This document shows, piece by piece, positions 8,223 through 16,637 of a stretch of 64,000 nucleotides of DNA. Position numbers and translations under genes: made by a program. The number at the start of each line of letters is the position of its first letter. Within the stretch, counting starts at the first letter, position 1. The notes under the pieces were generated by a model. That model searched no databases. It saw only the letters and a program-made list of their open reading frames with translations, and was not told the origin of the DNA. Source of the DNA: CAYTPI01 sp964439625 (GTDB taxonomy: Bacteria > Chloroflexota > Anaerolineae > Aggregatilineales > UBA3940); contig CAYTPI010000005.1 in assembly GCA_964439625.1 (NCBI GenBank), forward strand, positions 1-64,000. The letters are read 5' to 3'.

Positions 8223-8609
8223 TGGAGATGGCGGGATTCGAACCCGCGTCTTGTAAGGTTAGATTGACTGCGTCTACAAGCGTAGACATACCTTTAATTT
8301 AGCTCGTATGAACGCCGCATGTCAGGGCTTTGATACGAGCGAGCGTCTGTTGAGCCTTTGACACTACCCAGAAGCCCAATAGTGCCGTACCCTCTCCTAA
8401 GTGATGCTCAGACTACCCCGGAGCGGGATAGGGCAGGTGAACATGACCTACCGTAGTAGGTCGGGCACTACGTTACTGAATTAAGCAGCAACGGGAAGTG
8501 CATTTACCTTTGTATCGGCTGTTATGTTTTTTGCTCTTTGATCACGGGGTGAGAGCGCCCCGGCTCGCAGCAATCGCTCCTCGCTTCCAATCGATGCCAT
8601 GTCATCCCC
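8223..8609 (-). ncRNA. ssrA: Transfer-messenger RNA (tmRNA)
   Basis: About 387 nt. tmRNA rescues stalled ribosomes and tags the nascent chain for proteolysis. The 5' end GGGGATG pairs with CATCTCC at the 3' end to form the tRNA-like acceptor stem, and the 3' half has a T-arm (GCGGGTTCGAATCCCGC). CCA is not encoded. The tag frame runs from a GCA resume codon at about 8539 to a TAA at about 8486 and reads AKNITADTKVNALPVAA, a plausible tag ending in the Ala-Ala signal. The middle region forms several pairings expected of pseudoknots. It lies just downstream of rpoB, where rpoC is usually found. Confidence 0.93.
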
Positions 8610-8716
8610 TTGTACTGTAAGTATAGCACAGATAGGCGCTGCGTTGCATCTGTGTTGTAAAAGAAAAGCGGAAAGACACAATCGTGGCTTCCCGCCTAGA
8701 CTTATACGCAACCGTC

Positions 8717-11700
8717 TTACCGGTTCGAGTTAGTCAGCCCAATCAAACCCATATCAAGGTTTGGTTGGCGGGCCTTCTCTTCTTCTTTGCCGAAGCGAAT
8801 CACATCACCCGTGTCAGTAATAGCCTCGACGGCTAGACCCAAACTCTGCAATTCCTTCACAAGCACACGGAAACTGGCTGGAATACCCGGATCTTCAATT
8901 GGCTCACCTTTGACGATGGCTTCATATGTCTTGACGCGACCTTGAACATCGTCAGATTTAATGGTGAGCATCTCTTGCAGCGTATGTGCGGCACCATAGG
9001 CTTCAAGCGCCCAGACTTCCATCTCACCAAAGCGCTGACCACCGAACTGTGCCTTACCACCTAATGGCTGTTGTGTAACCAATGAGTAGGGGCCAGTCGA
9101 GCGGGCGTGAACCTTATCTTCGACCAAGTGCGACAGCTTCAACATATGGATGATGCCGACAGTCACGGGCCTATCGTAGACATCGCCACTGCGCCCATCG
9201 TACAAGATTTGCTTTCCGACAATTGGCAGCGGGCGATTAAGTTCAAACTGAGCCTGCTCAGCAATCTGCCGCAGCTCTGACCCTGCTAGCTCAGGGTCAA
9301 TCTCATAACCGTACTTATTGAGCCAGATATGTAAGCAGGTATCGACGATTGCAATATCCGCCTGATCAGTTTCATTTGGTGTGCGCAGATCATCTTCCCA
9401 AACCATCAAGAATTCTGGGTCGTAACCCTGCTCACGGAGCCACTCTTGCAAGACGGCACGCTTTGCATAAACATCATCTTCTAGCAGCAAGCTGCGATCA
9501 TAGCGCGCATCTTGCCCAAGCCATGCGTCAATATATAACTGACGGGCTTCATGGTCATCCTGCAGATTCTCCGGCTCGTAGCCATGTTCCTTCAGCCAGG
9601 CCCATGCTTGCTCAGTGATTTCATCCCAAGATAGGTCTAGCAACCACGCCCGCGCGAGGTCACCCTCGATGTTGACCTCAGAAGCACCATCAAACACCGG
9701 CGTAATCGCACGGAAGCCGAGGCGGCTGGCAGCGTACCCTAGGTGTGTCTCTAAAATCTGACCAATGTTCATGCGACCGGGAACACCTAGCGGATTCAAA
9801 ATGATATCTACTGGTGTGCCGTCTTCGAGGAATGGCATATCCTCAATCGGAACAACCTTTGAGATCACACCCTTATTTCCGTGACGACCAGCCATTTTGT
9901 CGCCTTCAGTCAATTTACGCCGTTGTGCCACACTGACGCGCACCATCTGCTCCACACCTGCTGGTAGGTCGCGGTGTTCCTGGCGCGTAAATACTTGCAC
10001 ATCGACAACCTTGCCCTTGGCACCGTGAGGGAGACGCAGTGACGAGTCTTTGACCTCACGAGCCATCTCCCCGAAGATAGCCCGTAGGAGCTTTTCTTCT
10101 GGGCTCAGTTCTTTTTCACCCTTCGGTGTAATCTTGCCAACAAGAATGTCATTTGGCCCAACTTCCGCACCAACGCGAATGATACCGAACTCGTCTAAGT
10201 CCTTTAAGGCTTCTTCACCGACATTTGGAATGTCAGGGGTAATCTCTTCAGGGCCAAGCTTGGTATCACGAGCTTCAGCTTCATGCTTTTCAATGTGAAT
10301 GCTGGTGAATTTATCCTCACGTACAAGCCGCTCAGAGATCAAGATGGCGTCCTCATAGTTGCCGCCTTCCCATGAGAGGAATGCACAGAGCACATCGTGC
10401 CCAAGCGCTAAGTTACCCTGCACAGTCGATGAACTGTCAGCGAGAATATCGCCTTTTTTGAACAACTCACCGCGCGCGACAACAGGGCGCTGGTCGATGC
10501 AAGTGCTCTGGTTCGAGCGTTGATACTTGCGCAGACGATACATTCGTTCTTCACCGTCATCTAGGCGTACCAAGATGTGGTCACCTGTCACGCTCAGCAC
10601 CTCGCCGTCCTGCTCGGCTGTAATTACTTGACCAGAGTCCTTGGCGGCTTGCATCTCCATACCCGTGCTACAGATTGGCACGTCTGGTCGGAGTAGGGGC
10701 ACTGCCTGACGCTGCATGTTTGACCCCATTAGGGCACGGTTCGCATCGTCATGTTCGAGGAACGGGATCAATGCTGCGCTGATGCCGACAATCTGTCGGG
10801 GGGCTACGTCAACATAGTCGACGCTATCAATTCCAGTATGACGAAAACCCTGCGCAATGCGTGCAGAAACACGATCATCAACAAAGTTGCCGAAGCGATC
10901 AATGTCGGCATTGGCTTGGGCAATTATGTGCCGGTCTTCTTCATCGGCAGATAAATACTTAATCTCTTGCGTGACGAATGGCTGTACGTGAATGAACTCA
11001 TCTGTTGTTTTTGACAACTTTTTGAAGACTTTCTCGTCTATCCAAGTACCAGCTTCAACCAGTACCTTATCGCCATTCATCACATCTGATTTGATCATGC
11101 GGTTAAGCAGCATCTCGTCAGTGGGAGCCAAACGCTTGAATGCCTTGCGATAAGGAGTCTCAATGAAGCCGTACTCGTTTACGCGAGCATAGGCTGCCAA
11201 ACGACCAATCAGTCCAATGTTTGGGCCTTCCGGTGTCTCGATTGGGCAAATTCGACCGTAGTGGCTGTGGTGAACATCGCGGACATCAAACCCTGCGCGT
11301 TCACGCCGCAGACCTCCTGGGCCAAGAGCCGACAGCGTTCGCTTGTGAGTTAATTCAGCCAGGGGGTTTGTCTGATCCATAAATTGCGAAAGCTGTGACG
11401 AACCAAAAAACTCACGGATGGCGGCGACAATGGGACGAATGTTGACCAGTGTAACCGGAGTTAGCCCCTCATTCTCACGGATTGACATATGTTCTCTGAT
11501 GACGCGCTCCGTGCGTCGTAACCCAACGCGCAACTTATTCTGAATTAACTCGCCGACCGTCTTAACACGTCGATTACCAAGATGGTCGATGTCGTCAGGG
11601 TGAGCATAGCCGTTGTTAATCGCGATCATGCGTTCCACCAATTTGACGATGTCGAGCTTGGTCACGGTACGGTAAGTCCGCGGGACATTGGTATCCAACT

Positions 11701-12631
11701 GAAGACGCTGATTCAACTTGTAGCGCCCAACACGCTCCAGATCGTACCGACGCTGATCAAACAACTGTGACTCAAGGTACTCCCGGGCGTTGTCAAGGGT
11801 AGGTGGGTCGCCGGGACGCATTCGCTTGTAAAACTCAATCAGTGCTGCTTCAGCAATCGATTGATTGTTTTTTAAGTTCCATGCCGGTTCCTGACCGATT
11901 GACCCTGCAATGTACTGATGATCGGGGTTTGTATCAATTTCTGCGAAGAGGTTACGGATTTCTTCGTCTTCCCCTGTCTTGATTGGGGATATTTCACCAA
12001 TGCCATCCTCAACGGCTGCTAGCGCGCGCAGCAAGATTGTCACTGGAATTGTCTTCTTACGATTAAACTTGATCGTCAAATAATCAGTGCGACGCGTTTC
12101 GAACTCCATCCATGCACCGCGATCCGGAATTAACTTCGATGTGGAAAGTGGACGGCCCGTAGCAGGCTCGGCTTCCGCGTCGAAGTAAACACCCGGTGAA
12201 CGAATTAACTGACTGACAACCACACGTTCAGTACCGTTAATAATGAATGTACCATTATCGGTCATCAGTGGGAAGTCACCTAGAAAAATGTCGGACACCA
12301 TAACCTCGCCCGTTGAAGTATTCAACAGAGCCACCTTCGTGTATAGCGGCGATGCAAAAGTCAGGTCACGCTCTAGGCATTCTTCCTGATCGTACTTCGG
12401 TTCCTCAAACCAGTAGTCGAGGTCAAACTGCCGCGACTCTTCCGTGTTAGAGGGAAAATATAGCTTTAATGTGCGGTTGAAACTTTCGATGGGTGAAATC
12501 TCATCAAATAGTTCCCTTAGACCGTGCTCTTTGAACCAGCTAAATGACTCTAGCTGAACCTCAATGAGGGTTGGTAATGTGTGCACATCAGACACACGTG
12601 CATACGACTTCTGTCTCATAGTCTGAGACAT
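8717..12631 (-). CDS. rpoB: DNA-directed RNA polymerase subunit beta
   Basis: About 1304 residues. The beta subunit forms one side of the RNA polymerase active centre. The rifampicin region reads SQFMDQTNPLAELTHKR then TLSALGPGGL, followed by the conserved ICPIETPEGPNIGLI and, later, the KMAGRHGNKGV active-site segment. ATG at 12631 is chosen because GGAG lies 7 nt before it, while the in-frame GTG at 12637 is too close. Two oddities are visible. A segment of about 130 residues with repeated WAWLKEHGYEPE/EWLREQGYDPE elements is inserted between the FDGA and GKQILYDGRSGD motifs. The position equivalent to E. coli Arg529 is Thr. rpoC does not follow; tmRNA does. Confidence 0.98.
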   Translation of the reverse strand: MSQTMRQKSYARVSDVHTLPTLIEVQLESFSWFKEHGLRELFDEISPIESFNRTLKLYFPSNTEESRQFDLDYWFEEPKYDQEECLERDLTFASPLYTKVALLNTSTGEVMVSDIFLGDFPLMTDNGTFIINGTERVVVSQLIRSPGVYFDAEAEPATGRPLSTSKLIPDRGAWMEFETRRTDYLTIKFNRKKTIPVTILLRALAAVEDGIGEISPIKTGEDEEIRNLFAEIDTNPDHQYIAGSIGQEPAWNLKNNQSIAEAALIEFYKRMRPGDPPTLDNAREYLESQLFDQRRYDLERVGRYKLNQRLQLDTNVPRTYRTVTKLDIVKLVERMIAINNGYAHPDDIDHLGNRRVKTVGELIQNKLRVGLRRTERVIREHMSIRENEGLTPVTLVNIRPIVAAIREFFGSSQLSQFMDQTNPLAELTHKRTLSALGPGGLRRERAGFDVRDVHHSHYGRICPIETPEGPNIGLIGRLAAYARVNEYGFIETPYRKAFKRLAPTDEMLLNRMIKSDVMNGDKVLVEAGTWIDEKVFKKLSKTTDEFIHVQPFVTQEIKYLSADEEDRHIIAQANADIDRFGNFVDDRVSARIAQGFRHTGIDSVDYVDVAPRQIVGISAALIPFLEHDDANRALMGSNMQRQAVPLLRPDVPICSTGMEMQAAKDSGQVITAEQDGEVLSVTGDHILVRLDDGEERMYRLRKYQRSNQSTCIDQRPVVARGELFKKGDILADSSSTVQGNLALGHDVLCAFLSWEGGNYEDAILISERLVREDKFTSIHIEKHEAEARDTKLGPEEITPDIPNVGEEALKDLDEFGIIRVGAEVGPNDILVGKITPKGEKELSPEEKLLRAIFGEMAREVKDSSLRLPHGAKGKVVDVQVFTRQEHRDLPAGVEQMVRVSVAQRRKLTEGDKMAGRHGNKGVISKVVPIEDMPFLEDGTPVDIILNPLGVPGRMNIGQILETHLGYAASRLGFRAITPVFDGASEVNIEGDLARAWLLDLSWDEITEQAWAWLKEHGYEPENLQDDHEARQLYIDAWLGQDARYDRSLLLEDDVYAKRAVLQEWLREQGYDPEFLMVWEDDLRTPNETDQADIAIVDTCLHIWLNKYGYEIDPELAGSELRQIAEQAQFELNRPLPIVGKQILYDGRSGDVYDRPVTVGIIHMLKLSHLVEDKVHARSTGPYSLVTQQPLGGKAQFGGQRFGEMEVWALEAYGAAHTLQEMLTIKSDDVQGRVKTYEAIVKGEPIEDPGIPASFRVLVKELQSLGLAVEAITDTGDVIRFGKEEEKARQPNLDMGLIGLTNSNR

Positions 12632-12971
12632 CGGCACACTCCTTGAAACTGCGCATACGACGAACTATGCTATGCTAAAGTTCGAATACTATGTAACTTA
12701 CAGATAACAAAAAATAAGGCTTGCCAAAAAGTCATTGTGTTGTCCGACAACGAACGTACAGGCAGGCCTCTCGATATATTTGCGGCTAAGGTCGCTTACC
12801 CAATCATCCCAAAGCCAACAGCACTATATGTTACCTATCTTGCCGATATCTACAAGAGACACCTGGCGAAATTAAATTCTATCAGGCAGATTGCTGAAAG
12901 TCAATGCTGTAACCGGTGCCTTCGCAAGAATTCTGCAAGAAATTGCTCGTTTGCATCGTCAGTTAGGTGGG
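12632..12971. other. Intergenic region between map and rpoB
   Basis: About 340 bp with no convincing gene. A plus-strand frame at 12737-13009 lacks a ribosome binding site and overlaps map, so it is discounted. The region should hold the rpoB promoter, but no clear -35/-10 pair stands out. A 6-bp inverted repeat (CGAACT/AGTTCG) spans 12661-12684 in the rpoB leader. Confidence 0.5.
12709..12767 (-). terminator. Possible terminator after map
   Basis: On the minus strand GCCTGCC and GGCAAGC can pair with one mismatch, enclosing a small GTTGT/ACAAC hairpin. They are followed by CTTATTTTTT. It would separate map from rpoB. The long loop makes it uncertain. Confidence 0.4.
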
Positions 12972-13718
12972 TCAAGCAGCGGTTAAAATCAGTGGCGTAC
13001 TCTTTGTAACCATTATGGTATGTTCAAATTGTGCGGAAAATTCACCGTCCGGCATTTTGAGAGTCCAGCCATCGGGCATCTCTTTGACTTGCTCTGGGCT
13101 AGTTGAAACGAACGGTTCAATTGTGAATACCATTCCAGGTTCAAGCAGTGCATTGGCCTGCTTCATATAGAACCCTGGCACCATTGGGGGTTCATGCAAT
13201 CCGCGTCCGACACCATGCCCAGGCAGTTCTTTTATGACGTGAAACCCGTACGCTTTTGCGACTGTCTCTGATGCCCGCCCAATATCATTGATGCGGTTTC
13301 CGGCAGTTGCGGCATGCAGCGCTTTAACCAGCGCTGTAGCAGCGCACTCAACCAACTTCTGTTTGATTTCGAGCGCAGGCGTCAACAAGACTGTTAAGGC
13401 TGCGTCTGCGTAAAATCCGTCTTTTTCCGCAGAGACATCAATATTGACAAGATCACCGACGCTAATCTTTCTATCCGGTGACGGAATGCCGTGAGCGGCT
13501 TCATCGTTAAGACTGATGCACGTTGCACCTGGGAAACCATAGGTGGAAATTGGTGCTGAATGAGCCCCGTGCTTTTCTAACAACGCCGCACCGATGGCAT
13601 CTAATTCTGCTGTCGTGATGCCCGGAATGACCTGCTTACGCATTTCTCTGAGTGTCAGACTAACGATCTGACCAATTCGTTTGAGCTTTTCCAATTCCTC
13701 GGCTGTGGTTACAGTCAT
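12972..13718 (-). CDS. map: Methionine aminopeptidase, type I
   Basis: About 248 residues. It removes the initiator Met from new proteins using a two-metal centre. The metal ligands are visible: two Asp in NIDVSAEKDGFYADAAL, His in LPGHGVGRGLHEPP, and Glu in FTIEPFVST and FEHTIMV. ATG at 13718 is preferred because AAGGG lies 6 nt upstream. A second, diverged map lies in the ribosomal cluster (33491-34279), so the genome has at least two. This copy stands alone upstream of rpoB. Confidence 0.95.
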   Translation of the reverse strand: MTVTTAEELEKLKRIGQIVSLTLREMRKQVIPGITTAELDAIGAALLEKHGAHSAPISTYGFPGATCISLNDEAAHGIPSPDRKISVGDLVNIDVSAEKDGFYADAALTVLLTPALEIKQKLVECAATALVKALHAATAGNRINDIGRASETVAKAYGFHVIKELPGHGVGRGLHEPPMVPGFYMKQANALLEPGMVFTIEPFVSTSPEQVKEMPDGWTLKMPDGEFSAQFEHTIMVTKSTPLILTAA

Positions 13719-13748
13719 CGGTTTCCCTTCGGCTTTCAAACAACATGC

Positions 13749-13778
13749 CTGACATAATACATGTTAGGTTAGTATAAT
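13749..13778 (+). promoter_or_regulatory. Putative sigma-70-type promoter
   Basis: CTGACA and a perfect TATAAT separated by 18 nt, about 105 nt before the secreted protein gene at 13884. The orientation matches that gene. It is a sequence match only. Confidence 0.45.
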
Positions 13779-13883
13779 TACTTGTAAATTGTTTACCCAT
13801 GATACGCATATCGGTCAACACTCACTGATCTATCTCGTAGCCCGTCGTTGAATAATATGGCTGCGTACAATCGGAGCAAATGA

Positions 13884-14642
13884 ATGAAACGTCCCAACAA
13901 AACTACGCTCTTAATCGCTGCTGGCGTTACGTTGCTTGCCGCAGCCTTTAGCTCAACTTGGCAAACTGAGCCGCAGTCCGCCCTTGCTCAAGACGCTATC
14001 CCAACTTTGACGCCAACGCCGGTATCCGTTGTTACTCAAGCTCCAGCAGCAACACAAGTCCAACAAGCGGCTCCTACTGTCGTCTTTATACCGCCAACAA
14101 ATACACCAATTCCTACGCCGACGGCAGTTCCTAATGCACGGATTGTTACTGAGCCGATCAAGCGCTTTGAGCCAATTTACCCTGATCTTAATGGTAACGG
14201 TATTCAAGAGCCGACCGAACTTCTGGGCTATTATCATGTCTATGATTGGAATCGGGAAATTATCTTCGAATGGGAGCCATTAGAGCACGAGTTTTATTTT
14301 CCAACGGCTTCATACCGTGTGGCACTGTATCAATATCCACTAGGCGAGACAAACGCAGCCGGATTTTCAGTCAATGGTAATGAGATTAAAGTTTCACATC
14401 ATTGGGCAAGCAACCCCAATGGGCTTCAATTCGTGGTGAATTCGTTTGGGTTTGATGAAACATTGTGTTTCGGGTGCGTTACGCAGATTGTGGTTTTGCC
14501 AGAAGTCTATAATCCTGTGATTAACTCCGCAACGGGTACCGTTGAGTACGTCTACAGCCCTGCAAACCCAGCCGGTGGCAGCGTCAACGATCTGACAATT
14601 GTCTCAATCCCCTTTGTGATTGAACTTATGCCTCGTCCATAA
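13884..14642 (+). CDS. Secreted hypothetical protein with Thr/Pro-rich linker
   Basis: 252 residues. It starts with a Sec-type signal peptide (KRPNKTTLLIAAGVTLLAAAF, cleavage likely after SALAQ near residue 36). A low-complexity linker rich in Pro, Thr and Val follows (about 38-82; TPIPTPTAVP). The rest is a beta-rich domain of unknown family. A segment DLNGNGIQEPTE near residue 97 resembles an EF-hand-like or dockerin-like calcium loop. Two Cys in CFGCV near residue 196 could form a disulfide or a small redox centre. No function can be assigned. Confidence 0.8.
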   Translation: MKRPNKTTLLIAAGVTLLAAAFSSTWQTEPQSALAQDAIPTLTPTPVSVVTQAPAATQVQQAAPTVVFIPPTNTPIPTPTAVPNARIVTEPIKRFEPIYPDLNGNGIQEPTELLGYYHVYDWNREIIFEWEPLEHEFYFPTASYRVALYQYPLGETNAAGFSVNGNEIKVSHHWASNPNGLQFVVNSFGFDETLCFGCVTQIVVLPEVYNPVINSATGTVEYVYSPANPAGGSVNDLTIVSIPFVIELMPRP

Positions 14643-14660
14643 TTACTCCAATGGAAAAGC

Positions 14661-14692
14661 AAAACGGGTCACTTACTGAAGCGGCCCGTTTT
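14661..14692. terminator. Bidirectional terminator between converging genes
   Basis: AAAACGGG and CCCGTTTT form an 8-bp stem with a 16-nt loop. The A and T flanks give a T run on both strands. It lies between the converging genes ending at 14642 and 14719. Confidence 0.75.
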
Positions 14693-14718
14693 GGTCAACA
14701 TCACTCTAAATTTTTATG

Positions 14719-15189
14719 CTATGGTGTCGAGGTTGTCGGAACTTCTTCATGCTGTTTATTGCGTCCCAACCCAATTATAAAGGCTACCAACAAGACAATA
14801 GTACCAACTACATGCACCAGAACGGCAACTGCGGCAAGGATGGCCACAATTGAGCCTAATGCCATTCCGCGGTCAGATGCCCATGCTTGGCGACCACGCC
14901 AACGCTCTGCGGATGCATCGTGGTAGGCTTCTTCTTGCATTAGCTTTGATTTCAGGTCTTCAACGAAATCTCGTGAAGGCTCAACGCGAGCAGCAGAAAG
15001 TACCCGGTAAGTGCCACGCCCGAGACTAAATAAGTGGCGCAAGGCGTTTGGGTCTGCGTCAGGGTGCTGCGCCAGCAGAGCATCGGGTGCCTCGTTCCCC
15101 GCAATCAGATCCTTAGCGTGCTGATCTAGAACATCCGACAATTCTGAACGGCTGATGCCTGTGTCGTTTTTACGACTAAATAACTTCAT
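14719..15189 (-). CDS. Membrane-anchored protein next to sigma factor, probable anti-sigma-like
   Basis: 156 residues. The N-terminal soluble part (about 1-105) is helical and charged. A transmembrane region follows at about 108-142 (ALGSIVAILAAVAVLVHVVGT), then a short polar tail. It lies 117 bp downstream of an ECF sigma factor gene on the same strand, the usual place for a membrane anti-sigma factor. There is no Cys and no HxxxCxxC zinc motif, so it is not a classical redox-sensing ZAS protein. The anti-sigma role is inferred from context and topology. Confidence 0.65.
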   Translation of the reverse strand: MKLFSRKNDTGISRSELSDVLDQHAKDLIAGNEAPDALLAQHPDADPNALRHLFSLGRGTYRVLSAARVEPSRDFVEDLKSKLMQEEAYHDASAERWRGRQAWASDRGMALGSIVAILAAVAVLVHVVGTIVLLVAFIIGLGRNKQHEEVPTTSTP

Positions 15190-15306
15190 TATTTTCTCCG
15201 ATTCCTAAATTCGTACCAATACACGGTGCTTTAATCAATACTGATCTGAGTACATCACCTGTAGTAACACACCCTAACACTAATAGTTACACGTTCGCTC
15301 TTTATA

Positions 15307-15936
15307 TTACGTTGGGTCATTGTTGTTTCGTCGACGGCGTTGACGGCTTACTTTTCGCTCTACGCCCGACTGAATGCGTTGTATCTCATCACGCAGAGCT
15401 AGCAGAGTACGGTGGTACAACGACTTGATAGCCCCTTCGCTGCGCCCCATGATTTCACCAACCTCCGCGTTGGATAGCTTGTCAACGAACTTAAACATCA
15501 GGAGTTGTTGCCGATCTTGAGGTAGCTGCTGAATGGCTCGTAGAAGAAGGTCTTCTTGTTCCTGCTTTTCAGCAAACAGCTCTGGTGAGTCGGCCTTAAA
15601 GGTTGATAGGGTCAGGTCATCAATTGAAACAACCTGTCGCCGCTTACGATCACGATGCCAATTGACGACCAAGTTATGCGCGATCCGATAGAGCCAAGCA
15701 GAAAATGGAACACCGCGATTCTCATACCGTGGAATATGGGTGAGGGCACGTTGGAAGACGCGTGCGGTCAAATCTTCTGCATCATGGTGATTGCCGGTTC
15801 GGTAATACACGTAGTTGTATATTCGCTTGACATAGCGTTCGTATAACTCGCCAAATGCGCTTGGCTCAGTCTTTGCCAACTCAACGAGCTCATTTTCTTC
15901 GACATGTTCAAGCGGGCGACGATAAGTCTCTGTCAC
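15307..15936 (-). CDS. ECF-type RNA polymerase sigma factor
   Basis: 209 residues. Region 2 spans about residues 24-100 (AFGELYERYVKRIYNYVYYRTGN, DAEDLTARVFQRAL, FSAWLYRIAHNLVVNWHR). Region 4 lies at about 130-185 (LPQDRQQLLMFKFVDKLSNAEVGEIMGRSEGAIKSLYHR) and contains the -35 recognition helix. The C-terminal 20 residues are Arg-rich. It reads away from the selenoprotein-like gene at 16139, and its own strand carries the likely anti-sigma partner. It may control the neighbouring genes, but no shared promoter motif could be confirmed by eye. Confidence 0.92.
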   Translation of the reverse strand: MTETYRRPLEHVEENELVELAKTEPSAFGELYERYVKRIYNYVYYRTGNHHDAEDLTARVFQRALTHIPRYENRGVPFSAWLYRIAHNLVVNWHRDRKRRQVVSIDDLTLSTFKADSPELFAEKQEQEDLLLRAIQQLPQDRQQLLMFKFVDKLSNAEVGEIMGRSEGAIKSLYHRTLLALRDEIQRIQSGVERKVSRQRRRRNNNDPT

Positions 15937-16138
15937 TAGGAGGTCTCTCGTTTCGCAGGCTCTCTGTTCGATCTATTCATCAGTATACCAACCGAAGCTT
16001 CAATGCTACGAACACAGTGTCTTGACTTGGTAAGAATAAGGTAGTCTCTTGGTGTACCAATACATGTGACTTGTAGATTTTTTCTATGGTGCTAGTCTCT
16101 ACTTTGTACTGTAAGCTCATATTAAGCGAAATTATTTA

Positions 16139-16633
16139 ATGAAGATAATACGGTTACTAATGTTTTTGGTTGCAGCGCTTTTGATGCTGGCGGCCTGCGC
16201 TCTGGCAGTCGAGGTCGAGCCAGACACATCTGCGCCTACCGCCGCCGTCCCGGCTTCTGGTGAGTTCGAGCCTCGTCCGCATCGTGCTGCGCCTGCCCCA
16301 CCTTCTACAATTGTCGCTGACTCATCAGCGTATTATGCGGCAACAGATAGCCCGCAGCTTATTGAAATCTTCACCGATTGGTGACCAACTTGTACCCGTA
16401 TTAGGCCCATCGTGCATGGGCTGGAAGCTGAATATTGGGGGCAAATAGATTTTCTATACATTGATCGCGAAGACCCAATGAATGCCGACCTTAATCGGTT
16501 GCTTGGCGTTCGTACACAACCTGAATTCTACTTTATTGAAGCAGATGGCACACTCATTGAGTCTTGGTTTGGTGCACGTTCTGTTGATGAAATGCGCGCT
16601 ACTTTGGATAGTTATTTAACTGAGGGAGGATAA
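16139..16633 (+). CDS. Thioredoxin-fold lipoprotein 1 with in-frame TGA (probable selenocysteine, UxxC)
   Basis: 164 residues if the TGA at 16382-16384 is read as selenocysteine at residue 82. Residues 1-20 are a lipoprotein signal (lipobox MLAAC, Cys20). A linker holds the motif PRPHRAAPA. The thioredoxin-like domain follows: LIEIFTDW, then TGA-Pro-Thr-Cys, then RPIVHGLEAEYWGQIDFLYIDRE, with the cis-Pro region TQPEFYFI and the end SWFGARS. The frame after the TGA continues as a conserved homologue of 17568-18086, where the same position is Cys. A SECIS-like hairpin lies 20 nt after the TGA. Surface thiol reduction or peroxide defence is a plausible role; the substrate is unknown. A pseudogene is the main alternative, but two tandem genes share the same TGA and an intact frame. 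Confidence 0.87.
16405..16421 (+). promoter_or_regulatory. Bacterial SECIS-like hairpin, gene 1
   Basis: GCCCAT and ATGGGC form a perfect 6-bp stem around the 5-nt loop CGTGC, with G at loop position 2. The stem begins 20 nt after the TGA and the loop 26 nt after it. Known bacterial SECIS elements are small stem-loops just downstream of UGA with a G among the first loop bases, bound by SelB. The fit is good. Confidence 0.8.
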
Positions 16634-16637
16634 TAGC

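Noticed and set aside
8481..8711. 76-residue minus-strand frame ending in the tmRNA tag
   Set aside because: Only the last 17 codons are translated, as the tmRNA tag; the rest is the tRNA-like 5' part of tmRNA.
12737..13009. 90-residue plus-strand frame between rpoB and map
   Set aside because: No ribosome binding site, overlaps the end of map, and codon use is unlike the neighbouring genes.
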